Assembly: GCA_050246015.1 (NCBI GenBank)
Contig: JBFWWU010000011.1
Coordinates: 62,001 to 126,000 of the forward strand
Length of the DNA: 64,000 bases
Source: JTS-AC122 sp050246015
Lineage (GTDB): Bacteria; Planctomycetota; Phycisphaerae; Phycisphaerales; UBA1924
Direction of reading: 5' to 3'
Made by a program: the position numbers and the translations under genes
The notes under the pieces: generated by a model
Told to the model about the DNA's origin: nothing
Database searches by the model: none
Seen by the model: only the letters and a program-made list of their open reading frames with translations
Shown here: positions 33,804 through 43,587 of the stretch, one piece after another
Position numbering within the stretch: position 1 is the stretch's first letter
How the letters are laid out: each line of letters starts with the position of its first letter

Positions 33804-35885
33804 TCAGATGGGGTTATTCTCCGGATCGCGCGGCGCTGATCCGGGGAGTGAGCCTGGCGGGGAGGCTTCCGCGGGGGTGTCGCGTATCACGTGTTGCCAG
33901 AACTCGGCCAACTCGGCGTACCGGTCAGGCACGGGAGCCTGGGGGTCGCCGGCGAGATCGTGCAGGGCGTCGGCAAAGGTCTCGAGGTGCCGGGCTCGCT
34001 GCAGCATGTCGTCGAACTCGGTACGGGCGTCCGGCGAAAGATCCTTGGCGGCGAGCATGTCCGCCTGCCACTTGAGCGGGAGTAGCACGTTGACGAGTTC
34101 GTGTCTGATGGCGCGGGCAAGCCTGGCCATATCGTGGATTCGCTCGCTCCGCTGGGCCTCGAACGCGGCGGCGTTGGTGGGACGCTCCCCGGACCACGCC
34201 AGCGCCTGGGTGACGTCCTGGTTTGTGCCCAGCACCCATCGGGCGACGCCTCGGCTGTCGGTGCGCACTGTCTCGACGGCGGCGATGACCCGCTGCTGAG
34301 AGTCCGAAGCGCGGACAATGCGGAACGTGCGGGTATGGCGGCGGCAGGAGTTGATTGTCTCGCGCAGCGACTCGTCGAGCGCCTCGAGGTCTTCCGGAAC
34401 CACGGCCCCGCGCCACACATCAATGTCAACGTGTCCATTCGGCGTGGGCTGGATTCCGTAGATGCGGAACATCTGCGGGTCCCACCGCATGGTGCCGGTG
34501 GCGAGATTCCATTCCCAGATGCCGACGCCGGTGGCTTCGGTGGCAAGGCGCAGGCGCTCGGCGCTCTCGCGGATCTCTCGCTCGGCGTTCTTCCGGAAGG
34601 TGATGTCGCGCGAGACCTTGGAAGCGCCGACGACCTTTCCTGTGACGTCCCGGATCGGGGAGACGGTGAGCCAGATCGCCAGGCGCTTGCCGTCCTTGGC
34701 GATGCGCTCGGTCTCGAAGTGGTCGACGCGCTCGCCGCGGCGGATTTTGGACAGGACCGTATCGTCCTCGCCCTGACGCTCCGGCGGGATGAGGATGTTA
34801 ATGGATAGGCCGATGATTTCGTGCGCGTCGTAGCCGAACAGTTTGCCGGCGCCGCGGTTCCAGGTGGTGATTTTCCCCTCAAGGGACAACCCGATGATGG
34901 CGTCGTCGGACGATTCGACGATCGCGGCGAGCAGGGAGTTTTTCTTTCCCAGGTCTTCCTCGACGGATTGCTGGGCCGCCTCGTATCGACCGATGAGCCG
35001 GGCGGCCCACCACGTGAGCAGGCACAGCAGGACGATCTCGGCGAGGGTGCGGACAGCGGCGCCGAACGCGGAATCAAACCAGAGCAGATGCTCGCCTCTG
35101 GTCTGGATCGCGCCCAGCAGGATCGGGAGAAGAATCATGAACGGAAGCAATCGGCGGACGACAGCGGCGGCGGTTGCGCCGCGGCGCAGCGTGCGCATGG
35201 GCTCGACGTTGGGGGCGAGTCCGATGAGCCCGAAGCCCAGCGCCAGGATCATCGATGAGGTTTGAGGCGCGATGGCGGTGGCGCGGGGGAGCGAGTAGAG
35301 GTAATCGGCCTGGAAGATTCGGCCGATCAGCGACAACAGGGCCACGGCGACGGTGAACAGCCCGGCGGCGGAGACAAGCCGCGAGGCGGCGTCTGTCGCC
35401 CTTTGCGACAGCAGCAGGCCAATGCCGATGAACGTGAAGGACATGGATGCGGGCGGCCCCATTCGGCCGGGCGCGGTGGTGCCATCGGTTCCCCAGGCGG
35501 GGCGGAGAAAGACCTCGTCGATCCCGAAGGAGACCCCGAGGAGGTGCTGGGCGATGGTCGCGCCACCGATGAGCGCGGTGGCGGCCCCCAGCGCCGTGGC
35601 GGCCAGGTGCTGGCGCGACACCACGGCCAGCAGCGCACAGCCGGCCAGGAGGGACGCGATCGCTCCATTGGGCTGCATGGAATAGCCGGTGGCGTCCCAG
35701 GCGGTCAGTTCGCGGATGCCCAGTGCCCATCCCAAGAGGGTGACGGTCCCGCCGACGATTGGATACGACGCCAGGAGCGAGAGGAACGTGCGTTGTCCGA
35801 CGCGCGTGATGGCTTCGGGCTGCACGGGGGCACGCCACCGCGCCGTGGCCGGCGCTTCGCCGCGCTCGTGTTGATCGGATTCCAA
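33804..35885 (-). CDS. Membrane PAS sensor with His-box but no ATPase domain
   Basis: 693 residues from a TTG preceded by GGAAGGG. The N-terminal 310 residues form about eight membrane helices. PAS domain 1 follows (AIVESSDDAIIGLSLEGKIT…NRGAGKLFGYDAHEIIG), then a PAC (RDVTGKVVGASKVSRDITFRK) and PAS domain 2 (ERLRLATEATGVGIWEWNL). The last 120 residues include a dimerisation-like helix with IRHELVNVLLPLKWQ, resembling a histidine-kinase phospho-acceptor box (H-E). The chain ends without the HATPase domain, so it cannot phosphorylate itself by the usual route. It may work with a separate ATPase or as a sensor adaptor. A receiver-only protein is encoded 109 bases upstream on the same strand. Confidence 0.75.
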   Translation of the reverse strand: MESDQHERGEAPATARWRAPVQPEAITRVGQRTFLSLLASYPIVGGTVTLLGWALGIRELTAWDATGYSMQPNGAIASLLAGCALLAVVSRQHLAATALGAATALIGGATIAQHLLGVSFGIDEVFLRPAWGTDGTTAPGRMGPPASMSFTFIGIGLLLSQRATDAASRLVSAAGLFTVAVALLSLIGRIFQADYLYSLPRATAIAPQTSSMILALGFGLIGLAPNVEPMRTLRRGATAAAVVRRLLPFMILLPILLGAIQTRGEHLLWFDSAFGAAVRTLAEIVLLCLLTWWAARLIGRYEAAQQSVEEDLGKKNSLLAAIVESSDDAIIGLSLEGKITTWNRGAGKLFGYDAHEIIGLSINILIPPERQGEDDTVLSKIRRGERVDHFETERIAKDGKRLAIWLTVSPIRDVTGKVVGASKVSRDITFRKNAEREIRESAERLRLATEATGVGIWEWNLATGTMRWDPQMFRIYGIQPTPNGHVDIDVWRGAVVPEDLEALDESLRETINSCRRHTRTFRIVRASDSQQRVIAAVETVRTDSRGVARWVLGTNQDVTQALAWSGERPTNAAAFEAQRSERIHDMARLARAIRHELVNVLLPLKWQADMLAAKDLSPDARTEFDDMLQRARHLETFADALHDLAGDPQAPVPDRYAELAEFWQHVIRDTPAEASPPGSLPGSAPRDPENNPI

Positions 35886-35994
35886 TTCGGACCCTTCCGA
35901 GATGCACCCTCAGCGTCGCAACATTGTTGGCCCGTGCGGGAAGCCTCGGCGCAATCGTGCGGATGACACGCGGCCGCGCCGCGCGCGTGTGACA

Positions 35995-36381
35995 TCACCT
36001 TCGCGGGCAGCCGGCCAGGAGTTCCAGGAGAACTCGCTGCAGTTCTTCTTCGCCGAACGGCTTTTCGAGGATCGGCGCGGGGGGCCATGATTCGGGGATG
36101 CGCGACCTGGAGTACCCCGTCATGATCGAGTACGGGACCCCGCGAGCCGCGAGTTCGTGCGCGACGGGCTGCGAACTCTCGCCGCGGAGATCGACGTCCA
36201 GCAGGACGACGTCGAAGCGGCAATCGTCGAGCCGCTGGAGGGCGGCGTTGACTGAACAGGCGGGATCCACGACGACACAGCGGAGGCGCTCAAGCAGGTG
36301 TGTCACGCCGAGCACGATGAGGTGCGAGTCCTCGATCACGAGGACTCGGCAACCATGGAATGGGAGAGTTTCGTCCATCAT
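35995..36381 (-). CDS. Receiver-only response regulator
   Basis: 128 residues, a single CheY-type receiver domain. The acidic pocket is in VLVIEDSHLI, the phospho-acceptor Asp in VVLLDVDLRGE, the Thr in SIMTGYS and the Lys in ILEKPF. No output domain follows. It precedes the PAS sensor gene on the same strand, so it may accept or shuttle phosphate in that pathway. Two adjacent ATG codons are possible starts. Confidence 0.88.
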   Translation of the reverse strand: MMDETLPFHGCRVLVIEDSHLIVLGVTHLLERLRCVVVDPACSVNAALQRLDDCRFDVVLLDVDLRGESSQPVAHELAARGVPYSIMTGYSRSRIPESWPPAPILEKPFGEEELQRVLLELLAGCPRR

Positions 36382-36481
36382 CCTGCGAATGCCTGATAGA
36401 TCGAGAATAGACTGCTTCTCAATATGAGGCCGCAGGTGAAACGAAGTTAATGTTGAGCACGGAGCCGGAAGCCGCTCCGGG

Positions 36482-37429
36482 CTATTTCTTCATTGGCAAG
36501 ATCTTCTCGGCTTCAACGACGAGCGAGCCCTTGTCGGCGAAGACGACCTTACCGATGACGATCAGTTCCGAGAGTTCACTGATGCCCAGGCGGCCTTTGA
36601 AGTCGGTGCGGAGCGGGTTGCCCTTCTTGTCGGAGACGCGGACCGTGGCGGAGTTCGCGGCGATGTCGGCCTTGGTTTCGCAGCAATAGTCCCACGGCGT
36701 CTTGCAGTGATCATCGGGGTTGGCGTTGCACGGTTTGAGCCCCTTGCCCATGAGCGTGAACACGGCGCGGCCGTCCACGAACGGCGTCTTGCTGCCGCCG
36801 ACGAGACCGCGCAGCGCCACCGAATCACCCTTCTTCAGGCCGGAGGTCCTTGCATCGGAGACATCCTTGACGTCCGTCGGCATGTCGGCGGCAAAGAAGC
36901 CGATCGGGAGGCTGCCCTGGGGGACATGGATCGCGGTGGCGCGCACCTGCATCGGCGCGTCGTCGCCGGTAGCGGTGACTTCGCCGACGACGAAGACTTC
37001 GACGCCGGGGTGCAGTGCTCCCTTGCCATCAAGACCAGAGGTCAGGGGCTTTGCATCCTTGTCAACGAGTTGGACGGAGGCCTTGCTGTGTGCAGGGGCG
37101 TTGCAGGTATCGAGGAGCGAGCCGTCTTTTGGGCAGCACTCGGCGGCCGCGGCGTCGTCGACCAGCACGAAGGACGCCTGCCGCGGATCGATCGCGTCCT
37201 TGGCCAAGGGGATGCGCCCGCGGAAGGTGACGTGCTGCCCGACCTTGGCGGTCTTGGCGAGTTCGCCGAGTTCGAGCGCCTGCGCGGGGATCTTGTCCAG
37301 TGCGACACCCGGCGGGAGCGACTGCTTCGCCGGTTGGTGGTTGGGTCGGGTGCGGGCGTGCACGACGGAACCGACGCCGGTGGCGAGAGTCATCACCACG
37401 ATGGCCGCGAGAAGATTTGAGCACTTCAT
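36482..37429 (-). CDS. Secreted protein with duplicated Cys-containing domain
   Basis: 315 residues with an N-terminal signal peptide (LLAAIVVMTLATGVGSVVHA). Two similar units follow: each starts with a G-x-x-V-x-x-R-G element (VGQHVTFRGRI; KGDSVALRGLV), contains a Cys cluster (ECCPKDGSLLDTC; PCNANPDDHC…DYCC), runs through a strand ending in V-x-D-K (VQLVDKDAKPL; VRVSDKKGNPL), and closes with a V-x-G-[EK]-V strand (VFVVGEVTA; LIVIGKVVF). This suggests a duplicated OB-like beta domain. No known family was recognised. It is the last gene of the efflux operon, 60 bases after the second permease, and may be a periplasmic binding or metal-handling partner. Confidence 0.6.
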   Translation of the reverse strand: MKCSNLLAAIVVMTLATGVGSVVHARTRPNHQPAKQSLPPGVALDKIPAQALELGELAKTAKVGQHVTFRGRIPLAKDAIDPRQASFVLVDDAAAAECCPKDGSLLDTCNAPAHSKASVQLVDKDAKPLTSGLDGKGALHPGVEVFVVGEVTATGDDAPMQVRATAIHVPQGSLPIGFFAADMPTDVKDVSDARTSGLKKGDSVALRGLVGGSKTPFVDGRAVFTLMGKGLKPCNANPDDHCKTPWDYCCETKADIAANSATVRVSDKKGNPLRTDFKGRLGISELSELIVIGKVVFADKGSLVVEAEKILPMKK

Positions 37430-37489
37430 TGAAACACTCCTTTGAGGGATGCTGGACCAGGCGCGGAGCCTGGGTTGTTGAGAACACGG

Positions 37490-38662
37490 TCATATCGACT
37501 TGAGGGCGACAGGGATGGAGAGCCGGAGGCACGTGATGGCGGGCGGGAGCGCGCCCAGCAGGCCCAGGACAAGGCCGGCGAGGAGGCCGATGCCGAGCAC
37601 CGCTGGATCGACGATCAAGCCGAAGGCGCCCATGGAAAAGCGGACCGCAAGACCATCCAGCACGAGCGTGCCGAGGATGCAGGCCAGCAGGGATCCGGCG
37701 GCGGTCGCCAGCAAGGACTCCTGGACGAGGCTTACGAGGATGGCGCCGCGGCGGAAGCCATGGGATTGAAGCGTTCCGATCTCGCGCACGCGTGAGGCGA
37801 AGGCCGCGTACATGGTGTTGAGCCCGCCGAAGAGGCCTCCCAGGCCGATGAGTCCGGCGGTGACCCAGGCGACAACCTTGATCGGGCCGAAGAAGCCGGC
37901 GAGTTTGCGGTAGTACTCCGATTCGGGCATCGCGACGAGTTCGAGGTCCGGGCGCATCTTGGTGAACACGTCCACGTCGGCGAACTCCGCGGTGGATGGA
38001 TCGATGGCGGCGACAACGCACGAGATGGTCTCTCGCTTGGTCGCGATCTTGATGTCGTTCATCGGCGCCCAGATTTCGCCCTCCAGCACGGTGCCCGGCG
38101 ACGCGAACCTGCCCACGATCGTCCATGGCCGCCCGTCCAGATACAGCGGCTTGCCGACCTGGATGTCGGCGTCGGAGACGCCCAGCGTCGTGGAGACCAT
38201 TCTCCCGAGCATGACCTCGTCGGCGCCGGAGTCCGGGAATCGACCCTCGATGAGCCGGACGCGCTCGTGCACCAGCAGCGCGCTGGGGGTGACTCCGCGG
38301 ACAAGGACCTGTCGCTTGCGCGCGGCGTCGGGCTGCAACTGCACGGGGAGCATGACGTGCACCTCGGGGGAGAGGTAGGCGGCGCCGGATCGCGCGCGGA
38401 TCCCGCCGATGCTTGCTTCCAGAAGGCTGGGGGTCGAGGCGTCCACTTCGCTGCGTTCAACGCTCTCCTCGCTGCCCGCCCCCAGGAGAATGACGTTGTC
38501 GGGCGATCCCGTGACCTCAAGCGACGCGCCCATCCCGCGAACAAACCCCGCCGCCGCGATCACAAGCACGACCACCAGCGTGCTACCGAACACGCAGAGC
38601 AGCAGTCGCGCGGCGGAGCGTCCAAGATTTCGCACGGCGTAGTCGAAGGGGAGCAGACGCAT
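37490..38662 (-). CDS. FtsX-type ABC transporter permease, second of pair
   Basis: 390 residues. One N-terminal helix (LLLCVFGSTLVVVLVIAAAGF), a large extracytoplasmic domain of about 200 residues and three C-terminal helices, with the FtsX-domain hallmark RVREIGTLQSHGFRRGAIL. This is the MacB/LolC/DevC type that works with an ATPase in mechanotransmission and does not form a channel. The start at 38662, preceded by GAGAGG, is 13 bases after the stop of the first permease. With its neighbour it probably forms a heterodimer. Confidence 0.88.
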   Translation of the reverse strand: MRLLPFDYAVRNLGRSAARLLLCVFGSTLVVVLVIAAAGFVRGMGASLEVTGSPDNVILLGAGSEESVERSEVDASTPSLLEASIGGIRARSGAAYLSPEVHVMLPVQLQPDAARKRQVLVRGVTPSALLVHERVRLIEGRFPDSGADEVMLGRMVSTTLGVSDADIQVGKPLYLDGRPWTIVGRFASPGTVLEGEIWAPMNDIKIATKRETISCVVAAIDPSTAEFADVDVFTKMRPDLELVAMPESEYYRKLAGFFGPIKVVAWVTAGLIGLGGLFGGLNTMYAAFASRVREIGTLQSHGFRRGAILVSLVQESLLATAAGSLLACILGTLVLDGLAVRFSMGAFGLIVDPAVLGIGLLAGLVLGLLGALPPAITCLRLSIPVALKSI

Positions 38663-38675
38663 GAGTGCCTCTCTA

Positions 38676-39830
38676 TCAGACGGCCCTGAAGCAGTGCGCG
38701 ATCTCGCGTCGGCTGGCGCGCCACGCGGGGACCAGACCAGCCAGCACACCGACTCCCGCGGCCAGACCAAGACCCGTGAGAATGACCACCGTGTCGGCGG
38801 TCACGTTGATGCTGAGTCCTTCTGCCGAGATGCTAAAGCGGCCAAGCCGCACGATCCCCACGGCCAGAACCGTCCCGAGGACGCCACCGAGCAGGCCGAT
38901 GACCACACCCTCGGCGATGATGAGCCGGGCGATCAGCCCGCCGCGGAACCCCAGGGTCTGAAGCACCGCGTGCTCCTTGATCCGATCCTGCACCGAGAGC
39001 ACGATGGCATTGGCGACCAGGGCGAGCACCGCCGCGAGGCACCCCCACCCGAGGATACGGGTAAACCCGACGATCTCGACGATGTCCTGCCCGGCCTGCG
39101 CGACGAACGCCTTTTCGGGGCGGGTGGTCGTCGGTTCCGATTCGGAACGGAACTCGGCATCGATCGCCTTGGCGATGTCGGTGAGCCGCGCGGGGTCCGT
39201 GACCTTCACGGCGTACTGCGTGACTACACCCAGCCCCCCGCCGGTCGAAGCGGAACGCTGAAGGAACGGGAGATGGACGTAGGCGACGTTCTGATCCTGC
39301 GGCTCGCTGGAGCGCACGATCGCCGCGACGGAGACGGTGACACCGGAGGAGTCGAAGGAGTCGCCGATCTTGAACCCGCGTCGCCGCGCCAGAAACTCGC
39401 CCACGGCGGCGGAGTCGGACCGGCTTCGCCACTGGTCCAGGCTCCCGTCGATGACGCTCCAGGTGCGGCCCAGCGTCTGGATATCGTCGGGAGGCACGCC
39501 GCGGAACGTGATGACATCGAGGGAGGCCCGGCAGTTGCTCACGACGACCTTCATCGGGATGACCTCGGCGACGCCGGGCACCTTCGCGATGCGGCCTTCG
39601 TAAAACTCGGGGATGCGGCTGGTCGCGGGGCAGAAGCGGTTCTCGCGGTAGACGATGAGGGTCTGATCGGCGGCGGTGACGCGGGTGGCCTCGTGCACGC
39701 CGCGCTGGAGCGATTGCACGGCGATGAAGAGGAACATGGCGATGGTGACGCCGGCGATGGTGAGCAGCGAGCGCGTGCGATGCCGCCACACCTGCTTGAG
39801 CACGACGGGGATGAACCGAGGAGCGATCAT
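38676..39830 (-). CDS. FtsX-type ABC transporter permease, first of pair
   Basis: 384 residues. Helix 1 follows KQVWRHRTRSLLTIAGVTIAM, then a periplasmic domain (about 45–250) and three helices with the FtsX motif DRIKEHAVLQTLGFRGGLIARL. The ATG overlaps the stop of the ATPase gene (ATGA), a sign of coupled translation. It differs clearly from the second permease, so this is a heteromeric transporter. In DevBCA- or MacAB-like systems such permeases pass force to a TolC-linked adaptor. Confidence 0.88.
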   Translation of the reverse strand: MIAPRFIPVVLKQVWRHRTRSLLTIAGVTIAMFLFIAVQSLQRGVHEATRVTAADQTLIVYRENRFCPATSRIPEFYEGRIAKVPGVAEVIPMKVVVSNCRASLDVITFRGVPPDDIQTLGRTWSVIDGSLDQWRSRSDSAAVGEFLARRRGFKIGDSFDSSGVTVSVAAIVRSSEPQDQNVAYVHLPFLQRSASTGGGLGVVTQYAVKVTDPARLTDIAKAIDAEFRSESEPTTTRPEKAFVAQAGQDIVEIVGFTRILGWGCLAAVLALVANAIVLSVQDRIKEHAVLQTLGFRGGLIARLIIAEGVVIGLLGGVLGTVLAVGIVRLGRFSISAEGLSINVTADTVVILTGLGLAAGVGVLAGLVPAWRASRREIAHCFRAV

Positions 39831-40570
39831 GGGCGCCCCCCTACCGGAGTTCGTATGGCGCCGTTCGACTCGGCGTGCGGTTGACCGTCCGGCACCGACG
39901 GTTCGATCAGCCTTCCCTTCTCCAGATGCAGGGCCCGCCGGGCAAAGGCAGCACACTTCGAGTCGTGCGTCACCATGATGAGCGTCTTGCCAAGTTCCGT
40001 GTTGAGACGGGTGAGGAGGTTCATGATGGCAAGAGCGGAATCGGCGTCGAGGTCGCCGGTCGGTTCGTCGGCCACGATGATCCTGGGATCGGTGACGATG
40101 GCGCGGGCGATCGCGACGCGCTGCTCCTGTCCGCCCGAGAGTTGGCGTGGGAAATGGTCGTGCCGATCGGCGATCCCGACCAGGCGCAGCGCGGTCTGCA
40201 CGCGTTCATGCCGTTGACGCCGGCCGATCGGGTGAAGCAACAGGGGAAGTTCGACGTTTTCGTAGGCAGTGAGCACGGGCACGAGGTTGTAGAGTTGGAA
40301 GATGTAGCCGACGTGGTCGCTGCGCCAATCGGCGAGCCGAGCGTGAGAGAGCGTGGCGATATCGACGCCGCCGATGGTGAGCCGGCCGCCGGTGGGTCGG
40401 TCGATCCCGGCGATGAGGTTGAGCAGGGTGGTCTTTCCGCTGCCCGAAGGACCCATGAGGGCCAGGAAATCGCCCGCCTCGACATCGAGAGCGAGTTCAT
40501 GCAGCGGCGTGATCGTCGCTTCACCCTTCTTGTACACCTTGGTGACTTTTCTGCATTCGATGAGGGCCAT
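39827..40570 (-). CDS. ABC transporter ATP-binding protein (MacB/LolD type)
   Basis: 247 residues. Walker A GPSGSGKTTLLN, signature LSGGQEQRVAIARAI, Walker B IIVADEPTGDLD and the switch His in LIMVTHDSK are all intact. YIFQLYNLVPVLTAYENVELP is the Q-loop form of the LolD/MacB group. AAAGGAG lies before the ATG. It powers the two permeases encoded next, with which it is translationally coupled. Confidence 0.93.
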   Translation of the reverse strand: MALIECRKVTKVYKKGEATITPLHELALDVEAGDFLALMGPSGSGKTTLLNLIAGIDRPTGGRLTIGGVDIATLSHARLADWRSDHVGYIFQLYNLVPVLTAYENVELPLLLHPIGRRQRHERVQTALRLVGIADRHDHFPRQLSGGQEQRVAIARAIVTDPRIIVADEPTGDLDADSALAIMNLLTRLNTELGKTLIMVTHDSKCAAFARRALHLEKGRLIEPSVPDGQPHAESNGAIRTPVGGRP

Positions 40571-40582
40571 CGATATCTCCTT

Positions 40583-42040
40583 TCAACGTGCCGAGTCATC
40601 CTGGGCTTCTCCGATGATGCGGATCCGCGATCCCGGCGTGAGGCCGGCTGGCGGATTCGCGATCGCGCGGTCTCCGGGCCTGACACCCCTGACGATCTGC
40701 ACTTCGCCGTTCGACTCTGGCCCCAGTTCCACGTCGCAGAGCCTCGCGGTCGCGCGTGCGCCGCTGACCACGTCGGCGAGCCAGACCTGCGCGGCATCGC
40801 CGAGGCGGTTGATCAATACGGATGCCGGCAGATGGGCGTCAAGTGACCCGTTCTGCTGGGCGGAGCCGGGGTGCGCTGCCGGGCCGCGTGCGCCCACGAT
40901 GAACCGCACGCGGGTGAGCATCTCGGGCTTCAGGTCTGGCGATGGATCCGCCACGGAGACTTTGAACTGCACCGTGTTGCGCTGAATGTCAGCCTGGTGG
41001 ACGATCCGCAGGACGGTCCCGGAAAACGTGGCGTTCGGAAGGGCTTCGGTGGTGATCTCGGCGCGAGTGCCGACGGATACCTTGGCGGCATCGGCGAGTG
41101 GCACATCGGCCCGGACCTGGAGTTGATTCGGGTCGTACAGGGTGACCACGCCGGCCGCCGTAGCCTCCGCCGTGCCGCCCCCGGGGTTCATGGCGAGGCG
41201 CATGCCGGGCTGCACATTCCGCGAGAGCACGATTCCTCCGATGGTCGAACGGATTTCGGCGCGGCCGCGCTTCAGTTGCGCCTGGCCCAGACTCACCTGC
41301 GCCAGCGTCAGGGCGGCTTGTGCCTGGGCCACCTGCGACTGAGCCTCGGCAACGGCCGACTCCGACGCCGCGACCTGCGCGTCAAGCCCATCCCGGCGCA
41401 GTTCCAGGCGCCGAAACTCGCCCGGGCTGACACCACCGCCCGCGACGAGGTCGCGTTTACGGTTGACTTCATCATGGGCAGCGGAGGCCGCGGCCGTGTC
41501 CACGAGCACCTGCGCTCGTGCCCGGGCGACGGCCTTCTGCGTTCGAGCAATGTCCGCTTCGCGCTCGTGCACCATTGCCGCGGCGGCCTGTTCTTCAAGC
41601 ACCAGTTCCTCGTCGTTCAGCCGCGCGACGACCTGTCCGGGTTCAACCGGCTCGCCTTCCAGGACGAGGACTTCCGTCACGACCCCGTCGATGAGCGCGG
41701 GCACACCGATCGCGAACGGACGGGGCTCGATCCATCCGGGAGCCTGCACCACCGCGGCGCGTTCAACCGGGGCGTCCGTCGCTTGATCGTCGTTGAGATC
41801 TCCCGGGAATGAAGCGGAGCGCAGGATGACGGGCACGACGCGAACATCAACCGCGGGGAGAAGCAGATCGCGCGCGGAGTACAGCAGCACCGCCGCGAAC
41901 GACACCAGTATCACGCCCGGCAGGAGCACCCGCGTGCCCCAGCGCCGGGACGGGCGCGGAATGTCGGATTCCTGTTCGCTGCGGAACGTGGAGAGTGAAG
42001 CCAGGCTCTGTTGAGGCGAAACCGATTCGGTGGAACTCAT
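40583..42040 (-). CDS. HlyD-family periplasmic adaptor (membrane fusion protein)
   Basis: 485 residues. An N-terminal membrane anchor (VLLPGVILVSFAAVLLYSA) leads to the split lipoyl domain (IDGVVTEVLVLEGEPVEPGQVVARL), a long alpha-helical hairpin (about 165–290, heptad-rich Ala/Glu/Gln) and beta-barrel domains (IGGIVLSRNVQPGMRL; ALPNATFSGTVLRI). Such adaptors bridge the inner-membrane transporter to TolC. The ATG overlaps the stop of the tolC-family gene by four bases. Twelve bases separate it from the ATPase gene. Confidence 0.92.
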   Translation of the reverse strand: MSSTESVSPQQSLASLSTFRSEQESDIPRPSRRWGTRVLLPGVILVSFAAVLLYSARDLLLPAVDVRVVPVILRSASFPGDLNDDQATDAPVERAAVVQAPGWIEPRPFAIGVPALIDGVVTEVLVLEGEPVEPGQVVARLNDEELVLEEQAAAAMVHEREADIARTQKAVARARAQVLVDTAAASAAHDEVNRKRDLVAGGGVSPGEFRRLELRRDGLDAQVAASESAVAEAQSQVAQAQAALTLAQVSLGQAQLKRGRAEIRSTIGGIVLSRNVQPGMRLAMNPGGGTAEATAAGVVTLYDPNQLQVRADVPLADAAKVSVGTRAEITTEALPNATFSGTVLRIVHQADIQRNTVQFKVSVADPSPDLKPEMLTRVRFIVGARGPAAHPGSAQQNGSLDAHLPASVLINRLGDAAQVWLADVVSGARATARLCDVELGPESNGEVQIVRGVRPGDRAIANPPAGLTPGSRIRIIGEAQDDSAR

Positions 42041-43452
42041 GGTTGCGACTCCTGGGCGCCGGTGGATGACCCGGCGTCCGGCAGCATCTCTGGGCCGACG
42101 AGCCCGGCGATCTCGATCGCCGCGAGCTCGACATCAAGGCCCGCGCTGATCAGGTCGAGTTTGGCGTCCTGCTGGCGGGTCAGCGTCTCCAGCAGCAGCA
42201 GCGTATTGACTTCACCCAAGTCCGCGATGCGGCGCGCGTCGGTGTACTGCTGCTCAACGAGCGGGTTCAACGAGTCCTCGATGATCCGGCGGCGCGCGCG
42301 TGCGGCGTGCAGGCGCACCCACGCGGCCGAGAGGTCGGCGGCAATCGATTCCGCGGCGGCCGCATACTCGATCTCCGCCGACTCGCGTTCCGCGCCGGCG
42401 GTCGCGATGCCTTGACGATTGGCACTGAGCATGGGCACCGGGACGGACAGGCCGAGCATGATCTGATCGCTCCCGCCTTCGCGCCCGTACCCCGGACCGA
42501 TGTGAAGATCGGGGTACTGCTTGCGGATCTCCAGTTCAAGGCGTCGCTCAGCGACCTCGTACAGCGCCCGCGCCAGCGCGAGACGGGGATTTCGGGCCTG
42601 GGCTGCCTCGTCCGCGCTCGCATCATCCGGCACGTCCGAGGCTCCTAGCGGCGCGGGCACGAACGCCACGTCGGCGGACGGCGCCAAGCCGATCAGTCGG
42701 CGAAGCCGAAGTTCCACTTCCGCGACCCGTTCATCGGCCCGGGTGAGTTGAACCGATCGCTGTGATCGCTCGATCCGAAAGAGGCTTGCTTCGATCCTGG
42801 CAAGTTCACCCGCGTGTTCGATCCGCTCGACGATCGACACGACGCCGTCGAGCTGCGCGATCAACTCGCGGATCACGTCGCGCTGCCGGACCGCGGCCGT
42901 CCATTGCGCCCACTCTCGACGCACGGCGACCCGGGTTTCCCATTCGGCCTGGAAGACCCGCCGCAACTCGGCGTCATGCTCCGCGCCCGCGCGGCGCTTC
43001 TCCTTTTCCAGCCGGCCGGAGAGCGGGATGGTGAGCCCGATGTTGGCAAACACCTTCCAGGGGTGAGCGGTGGACTCGAGAATTCGGACGAGGTCCGTTC
43101 CGAGCACGGGATCCTCCCAGAGCCCCGCGTAGGCGGCCGAGGCCGCGGTGACGCCGGCGCGAGCCCGCGCACGCCGAAGATCCGCGTTGTAGAGCATCGC
43201 GACAACCTCACCCTCCTCCACGCTCAGGCCATCAGTCGGATCAAAGGTGGGCGGCGACTGCTTCGTCGCTCGAAGACGCTGCGCGAACTGCGCCACCGCT
43301 TCCGACGATGCCGACCTTGCCAGGAACTCGGCTCGAAGCGAGGCGGGATTCAGTGGGCGCGGGGAATAGGTCTGGCACCCGGGGGGAATGCCAAGCATCA
43401 TCACCACGCACATCACGCGCCGCGCCCGGCGCCGATCAAGACCAGATATCAC
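42037..43452 (-). CDS. TolC-family outer-membrane efflux protein
   Basis: 471 residues from a GTG at 43452 (GGAG seven bases upstream), giving a basic start (LDRRRARR) and a hydrophobic stretch ending IPPGC, a probable lipobox. ATG 43413 is an alternative. The long helical repeats of TolC barrels are clear: VVAMLYNADLRRARARAG, VFANIGLTIPLSG, AERRLELEIRKQYPDLHIG and LSVPVPMLSANRQGI. It is the exit duct of the tripartite machine encoded by the next genes. The gene after it, for the adaptor, overlaps its stop. Confidence 0.88.
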   Translation of the reverse strand: MISGLDRRRARRVMCVVMMLGIPPGCQTYSPRPLNPASLRAEFLARSASSEAVAQFAQRLRATKQSPPTFDPTDGLSVEEGEVVAMLYNADLRRARARAGVTAASAAYAGLWEDPVLGTDLVRILESTAHPWKVFANIGLTIPLSGRLEKEKRRAGAEHDAELRRVFQAEWETRVAVRREWAQWTAAVRQRDVIRELIAQLDGVVSIVERIEHAGELARIEASLFRIERSQRSVQLTRADERVAEVELRLRRLIGLAPSADVAFVPAPLGASDVPDDASADEAAQARNPRLALARALYEVAERRLELEIRKQYPDLHIGPGYGREGGSDQIMLGLSVPVPMLSANRQGIATAGAERESAEIEYAAAAESIAADLSAAWVRLHAARARRRIIEDSLNPLVEQQYTDARRIADLGEVNTLLLLETLTRQQDAKLDLISAGLDVELAAIEIAGLVGPEMLPDAGSSTGAQESQP

Positions 43453-43587
43453 GTGCTGGCTCCAATACGGACTGCATTCGGAGGCACCGAAGGCAACCCG
43501 CAAGCCGCGGCTGAGGGCGCCGATCTTCAGATCGGCGTGCAACCACCCTCGGCACACGCCGAGGTGGCAATACGCAGCGGTTGGAGG

